A program made the translations under genes and the position numbers. Below, piece after piece: positions 23,466 to 26,727 of a stretch of DNA of 26,727 nt. The stretch lies in contig JAGKTZ010000024.1 of NCBI GenBank assembly GCA_021153165.1, positions 1-26,727 of the forward strand, written 5' to 3'. The notes beneath the pieces were generated by a model that saw only the letters and a list, made by a program, of their open reading frames with translations, had not been told where the DNA came from and did no database searches. Within the stretch, counting starts at the first letter, position 1. Each line of letters opens with the position of its first letter. Source of the DNA: Prevotellaceae bacterium. GTDB lineage: Bacteria > Bacteroidota > Bacteroidia > Bacteroidales > Bacteroidaceae.

Positions 23466-23494
23466 CAAAAATACAAAAATATTCCATACCTTTG
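23466..23494. promoter_or_regulatory. Divergent promoter region of the recombinase and GH20 genes
   Basis: On the plus strand TACCTTTG (23487-23494) matches TAnnTTTG and would start a GH20 transcript near 23500, leaving a leader of about 115 nt. On the minus strand two tandem TATTTTTG boxes (23473 to 23466 and 23481 to 23474) could serve the recombinase gene. The -33 elements are weak. Confidence 0.5.
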
Positions 23495-23615
23495 TAAAGT
23501 TTACTACAGGAGTGCGCATTTCATGCGATGATGCCAAAATGAAGTGTAGGAAAAACGAATAGATGCCTTAATGCTTTAATACGAGTAAAACCATATATTA
23601 AATAAATATTCACTT

Positions 23616-25940
23616 ATGATTCGCAAATCTTTCTATGCCGCCATCTTAGTGCTTGGCTTTTTCGGTTTGACTTTGCCCTCTCTTGCTCAGCAAACCCATT
23701 ATGACGTAGTACCTTTGCCCAATCAAATCGTACAGAAACAAGGTGTAGCGTTCACGCTGAACGAAAAGACCCAAATCTGCTATCAAAAGGGTGACAAGAA
23801 CCTGAAACGTGAAGCACAGTTCTTGTCAGAATATGTGAAGCAGACCACAGGCCTGTCACTCAAATTGACTACAAAAGTGGGTCAAGGCAATCAAATCTTG
23901 TTGCAGTTGGATGACAAAATCGCTGCCCCAGAAGGTTACAGCCTCAAAGTGTGCGACAAAGGCGTCTTGATTCAAGGTAAGACACCGGCAGGCGTGTTCT
24001 ATGGTGTACAAACCTTGCGCAAGGTTTTGGCTGGTGCGAACAAGAGCAAAGTACTCTCTGCTGTAGAAATCAATGATGCGCCAAGATTTTCGTACCGTGG
24101 TGCACACTTGGACGTTTCTCGCCATTTCATCACAGCAGACTCTGTGCGTCGATTCATTGATATGCTGGCATTGCACAATATCAACCGTCTGCACTGGCAC
24201 TTGACCGACGACCAAGGCTGGCGTGTAGAAATCAAGAAGTATCCCAAATTGGTGAAAGTGGGTTCATATCGTCCCGAAACAGTCATTGGTCACAATACCG
24301 AAAACTATGATGGTACGCCACACCAAGGTTATTATACACAAAAGGAAATACGTGCTATCGTCAAGTATGCACAAGAACGCCACATCACCATTGTGCCCGA
24401 AATCGATATGCCCGGTCACATGCAAGCCGCACTGGCAGCTTATCCCGAACTCGGTTGTACAGGTGGTCCATACGAAGTGTGGAAGATGTGGGGCGTTTCT
24501 GATCACGTACTCTGCGCCGGTAATGACAAAGTCCTCCAATTCATCGACGATGTGCTCAACGAAATCGTTGCTCTCTTCCCCTCGGAATACATCCACGTGG
24601 GCGGCGATGAGTGTCCAAAGGTGAGATGGAAAGACTGCCCCAAGTGCCAAGCTCGTATCAAAGAGCAAAAATTGGAAGCAGACCACAAGCACACTGCCGA
24701 AGAACGCTTACAAAGTTATATTATCCGCCACGCAGGTCAACACCTCGCTGCTTTAGGTAGAAAGATGATCGGCTGGGATGAAATCCTCGAAGGCGGACTG
24801 GCACCAGGTGCTACTGTGATGTCATGGCGCGGCGAGGCTGGTGGTGTAGAAGCTGCTAAGCAAGGTCACGACGTTGTGATGACACCAAATACCTACCTCT
24901 ATTTCGACTACTATCAAAGTGCTGATATCAAAAACGAACCTATCGCTATCGGTGGATGCTTGCCTTTGGCACTCGTCTATTCATACAATCCTATGCCCAA
25001 GTCGCTCACTGCAGAGCAGGCTAAACACATTGTGGGTGTACAGGCTAACCTGTGGACAGAATATATCCCCAACTATCGCCAGGTAGAATATATGGAGTTG
25101 CCCCGTATGGCAGCATTGAGCGAAATCCAATGGACAGCACAAGAAAAGCGTGACTACGAAGCATTCCGTCAACGCTTGCCCCGTTTCATCCAATTGTACG
25201 ATCTGCAGGGTTACAACTATGCAAAGCACGTGTTTGATGCCGAAGCAGAATACGTGTCTTCGCCAGAAAAGGGCGGAATCATCGCAAAAATGAGCACTAT
25301 CGATGGCGCTGAAATCCGTTATACTTTGGATGGTAGCGAACCTACTGCATCTTCTGCACGCTATGGTGATGGCGTGTTGATTAACAAAACTGCTACGTTC
25401 AAGGCTGCTGCGTTCCGTCCAAGCGGTAAGACACGCACTTTGACTGAGAATTTCAACTTCAACAAGGCTACAGGTTGCAAGGTGACCTTGCTCCAGCCCT
25501 CGCACAACCAATATACATACGGTGGTGCCAAGATGCTGACCGACGGTATGTGGGGTGAAACCAACAATTATAATACTGGTCGCTGGATTGCCTTCAGTGG
25601 TACAGACCTGGAAGCAGTGGTGGATTTCGGACAACCCAAAGAAATCTCGCAGGTGGGCTTCAATGTGACTATCCTCAAGAGCAACTGGGTGATGGATGCG
25701 CGCGGCGTAGAAATCAGCGTGTCGGACGATGGCGTGAACTACCGCACCGTAGTAAAGAAAGACATCCCCGAAATGAAGGAAAGCGATCCTGATGAAATCT
25801 ATGAGCACCGCTACAATTTCCCCGCTGAAACCGTGCGTTTCGTCAAGGTGAAGGCGCTCTCAGAACACGTATTGCCCAAATGGCACGGCGCAAAGGGTAA
25901 CGTAGGTTTCCTCTTCGTTGACGAGTTGATTATAAACTAA
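23616..25940 (+). CDS. Secreted GH20 beta-N-acetylhexosaminidase
   Basis: The enzyme removes terminal beta-GlcNAc or GalNAc from glycans by substrate-assisted catalysis. The 774-aa protein has a signal peptide (MIRKSFYAAILVLGFFGLTL, then PSLAQ) and no lipobox Cys, so it is probably periplasmic or exported. Domains in order: GH20b (about 28-155), the GH20 barrel (about 157-505) with HWHLTDDQGWRVEIKKYP, PEIDMPGHMQAALAAYPELG and the catalytic pair D331-E332 (HVGGDECPK), a chitobiase C-terminal domain (about 545-610, IRYTLDGSEPT), and a discoidin/F5-8 type C carbohydrate-binding domain (about 640-770). This architecture is common in mucin- and host-glycan-degrading Bacteroidales. It appears to be a single-gene unit with its own terminator. 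Confidence 0.95.
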   Translation: MIRKSFYAAILVLGFFGLTLPSLAQQTHYDVVPLPNQIVQKQGVAFTLNEKTQICYQKGDKNLKREAQFLSEYVKQTTGLSLKLTTKVGQGNQILLQLDDKIAAPEGYSLKVCDKGVLIQGKTPAGVFYGVQTLRKVLAGANKSKVLSAVEINDAPRFSYRGAHLDVSRHFITADSVRRFIDMLALHNINRLHWHLTDDQGWRVEIKKYPKLVKVGSYRPETVIGHNTENYDGTPHQGYYTQKEIRAIVKYAQERHITIVPEIDMPGHMQAALAAYPELGCTGGPYEVWKMWGVSDHVLCAGNDKVLQFIDDVLNEIVALFPSEYIHVGGDECPKVRWKDCPKCQARIKEQKLEADHKHTAEERLQSYIIRHAGQHLAALGRKMIGWDEILEGGLAPGATVMSWRGEAGGVEAAKQGHDVVMTPNTYLYFDYYQSADIKNEPIAIGGCLPLALVYSYNPMPKSLTAEQAKHIVGVQANLWTEYIPNYRQVEYMELPRMAALSEIQWTAQEKRDYEAFRQRLPRFIQLYDLQGYNYAKHVFDAEAEYVSSPEKGGIIAKMSTIDGAEIRYTLDGSEPTASSARYGDGVLINKTATFKAAAFRPSGKTRTLTENFNFNKATGCKVTLLQPSHNQYTYGGAKMLTDGMWGETNNYNTGRWIAFSGTDLEAVVDFGQPKEISQVGFNVTILKSNWVMDARGVEISVSDDGVNYRTVVKKDIPEMKESDPDEIYEHRYNFPAETVRFVKVKALSEHVLPKWHGAKGNVGFLFVDELIIN

Positions 25941-25977
25941 CAATAGTGCAGGGAGCAAAATCCTTGTGACGAATATC

Positions 25978-26025
25978 AGAACCTCCATCAGCACACATCG
26001 TTGTTGATGGAGGTTCTTCTTTTTC
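25978..26025 (+). terminator. Intrinsic terminator of the GH20 gene
   Basis: AGAACCTCCATCA (25978-25990) and TGATGGAGGTTCT (26005-26017) form a perfect 13-bp stem with a 14-nt loop, followed by TCTTTTT. It lies 37 bp after the GH20 stop. Confidence 0.92.
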
Positions 26026-26242
26026 CTGACTAATGGCTGAACGCACAGTATTCGGCGATGTGACAATGCGTTTAGGGGACGTGTGTGATGTGCGAAGACT
26101 TGTGACGCAGAGCGTAGATCCCCTGATTTGGACGTGCAGGCATCTCAAAACAGCCCCTATGGGTGCTGGCGGGGAATTCATCCCTGGGGCAGGAAAGAGG
26201 AATAATGAAGTTGACGTTTTGTGAACTAAAACGTAGAAAAAC

Positions 26243-26267
26243 GCAAGTGCCGAAAATTGGCACTTGC
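26243..26267 (-). terminator. Perfect palindrome with T-run on the minus strand
   Basis: GCAAGTGCC (26243-26251) and GGCACTTGC (26259-26267) form a 9-bp stem with a 7-nt loop; on the minus strand GTTTTTC follows. No minus-strand gene is visible upstream of it within the window, so it may serve a short transcript or act as an operator next to the promoter at 26264. Confidence 0.5.
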
Positions 26268-26294
26268 AAAAGGCTGAAAAATGTAGTATATTTG
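26264..26294 (+). promoter_or_regulatory. Predicted promoter in the right intergenic region
   Basis: TTG (26264-26266), a 20-bp spacer and TATATTTG (26287-26294) fit the Bacteroidetes -33/-7 pattern. Transcription would start near 26300 and run rightward. Confidence 0.5.
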
Positions 26295-26299
26295 TATAC

Positions 26300-26347
26300 A
26301 AGATTGTGCGAAGTATCTCTGAAATGGAGATATTCCGCATTTTTTTT
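26300..26347 (+). ncRNA. Putative short RNA or attenuator (promoter then terminator)
   Basis: Directly after the predicted promoter, GCGAAGTATCTC (26308-26319) pairs with GAGATATTCCGC (26327-26338) through two imperfect pairs and is followed by eight T (26340-26347). The transcript would be about 45 nt with only 8 nt before the hairpin. It could be a stable small RNA, an attenuator for a gene beyond the window, or a coincidence of motifs. Confidence 0.3.
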
Positions 26348-26385
26348 ACCTATTCATCGTGATTTTACAAGGTCAGCCCTTGTGC

Positions 26386-26435
26386 AAAAAAGTCAAGACC
26401 TTTTTCGATTTTCCCCAGGGTTTGTTTGAAAAAGT
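26386..26435. repeat. Dispersed repeat, copy 2
   Basis: AAAAAAGTCAAGACCTTTTT, then ATTTTCCCCAGGG and TTGTTTGAAAAAGTC, is the second copy of the element at 21328-21379. The first 20 bases are a near-palindrome (AAAAAGTC ... GACCTTTTT). Confidence 0.4.
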
Positions 26436-26727
26436 CAAGGGTCTGTGAAAATTAGCCTTCGTGCAACAAAGTTTAACATTAACACTCGTTAAAAAAAATA
26501 AAGGGAGATTGGTGATAAGTCAAAATAAATAAAACAAAGGCAATAATATAGGTGTTGTCCACGAAAACTCGTTTGTTTTATTTAGAGTTCCACGTATCAC
26601 GGGTATCACAGGTATTCTACAGATCCAAAAGATTCGCTTTCTATGTTAAAATCCAAGCTATTTTCCAATTAATTTTCATTTTATAGTGTATTAGCTATTC
26701 TTTGGCAAGCATTGATGTAATTAGGGC
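26436..26727. other. AT-rich intergenic sequence without a recognisable gene
   Basis: No credible coding frame, tRNA or rRNA is visible. Around 26595-26620 a 9-base motif repeats imperfectly three times (GTATCACGG, GTATCACAG, GTATTCTAC). The stretch 26026-26242 likewise holds only short frames without family resemblance. Confidence 0.5.

Noticed and set aside
26033..26224. Short plus-strand open frame after the GH20 terminator, and a minus-strand frame at 25930-26340
   Set aside because: Neither resembles a known family, and the minus frame runs through two terminator hairpins. I treat both as chance frames.

Overview
The window looks like chromosomal DNA from a member of Bacteroidales, most likely Prevotellaceae. 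Three things point there: the gene order and sequence style of the ribosomal cluster, promoters of the Bacteroidetes TAnnTTTG type, and a large Cas9 paired with 47-nt repeats. The genus is an inference; no rRNA gene is present to fix it.

Region 1 (1-11584) is the S10-spc-alpha ribosomal supercluster on the + strand: rplV (5' truncated by the window edge), rpsC, rplP, rpmC, rpsQ, rplN, rplX, rplE, rpsN, rpsH, rplF, rplR, rpsE, rpmD, rplO, secY, map, infA, rpmJ, rpsM, rpsK, rpsD, rpoA, rplQ. Gaps are mostly 1-31 bp. The exception is a 59-bp gap before rpsH that carries a small hairpin. The cluster ends in a hairpin after rplQ.

Region 2 (11585-13911) is gene-poor. It holds a possible frameshifted gene remnant on the minus strand and a minus-strand gene for a fused XRE-type HTH / ImmA-IrrE metallopeptidase. 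Upstream of that gene, a 10-bp inverted repeat overlaps the predicted promoter. A tracrRNA gene, which I identify from its anti-repeat, follows on the minus strand.

Region 3 (13912-21298) is a complete type II-C CRISPR-Cas locus: cas9 (1439 aa, all RuvC and HNH catalytic residues present), an intrinsic terminator, cas1, cas2, a second terminator, and an array of 21 repeats and 20 spacers. The repeat in its functional orientation (minus strand) contains TTG, 19 bp, then TATTTTTG, which fits a Bacteroidetes promoter. Each repeat could therefore transcribe the spacer next to it, as in the Neisseria and Campylobacter II-C systems. The degenerate last repeat keeps this motif. Several spacers are related pairs, which suggests repeated sampling of homologous targets.

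Region 4 (21299-26727) holds a DUF5020-like outer-membrane protein and a XerC/XerD-type tyrosine recombinase (both minus), a secreted GH20 beta-N-acetylhexosaminidase (plus) with a strong terminator, and about 700 bp without a convincing gene. That last stretch contains a promoter followed about 40 bp later by a terminator, which could be a very short RNA gene or an attenuator.

The most interesting material is the CRISPR locus and its control: promoter-bearing repeats, a divergently arranged tracrRNA, and an HTH-ImmA regulator whose operator half-site resembles a sequence at the cas9 promoter.
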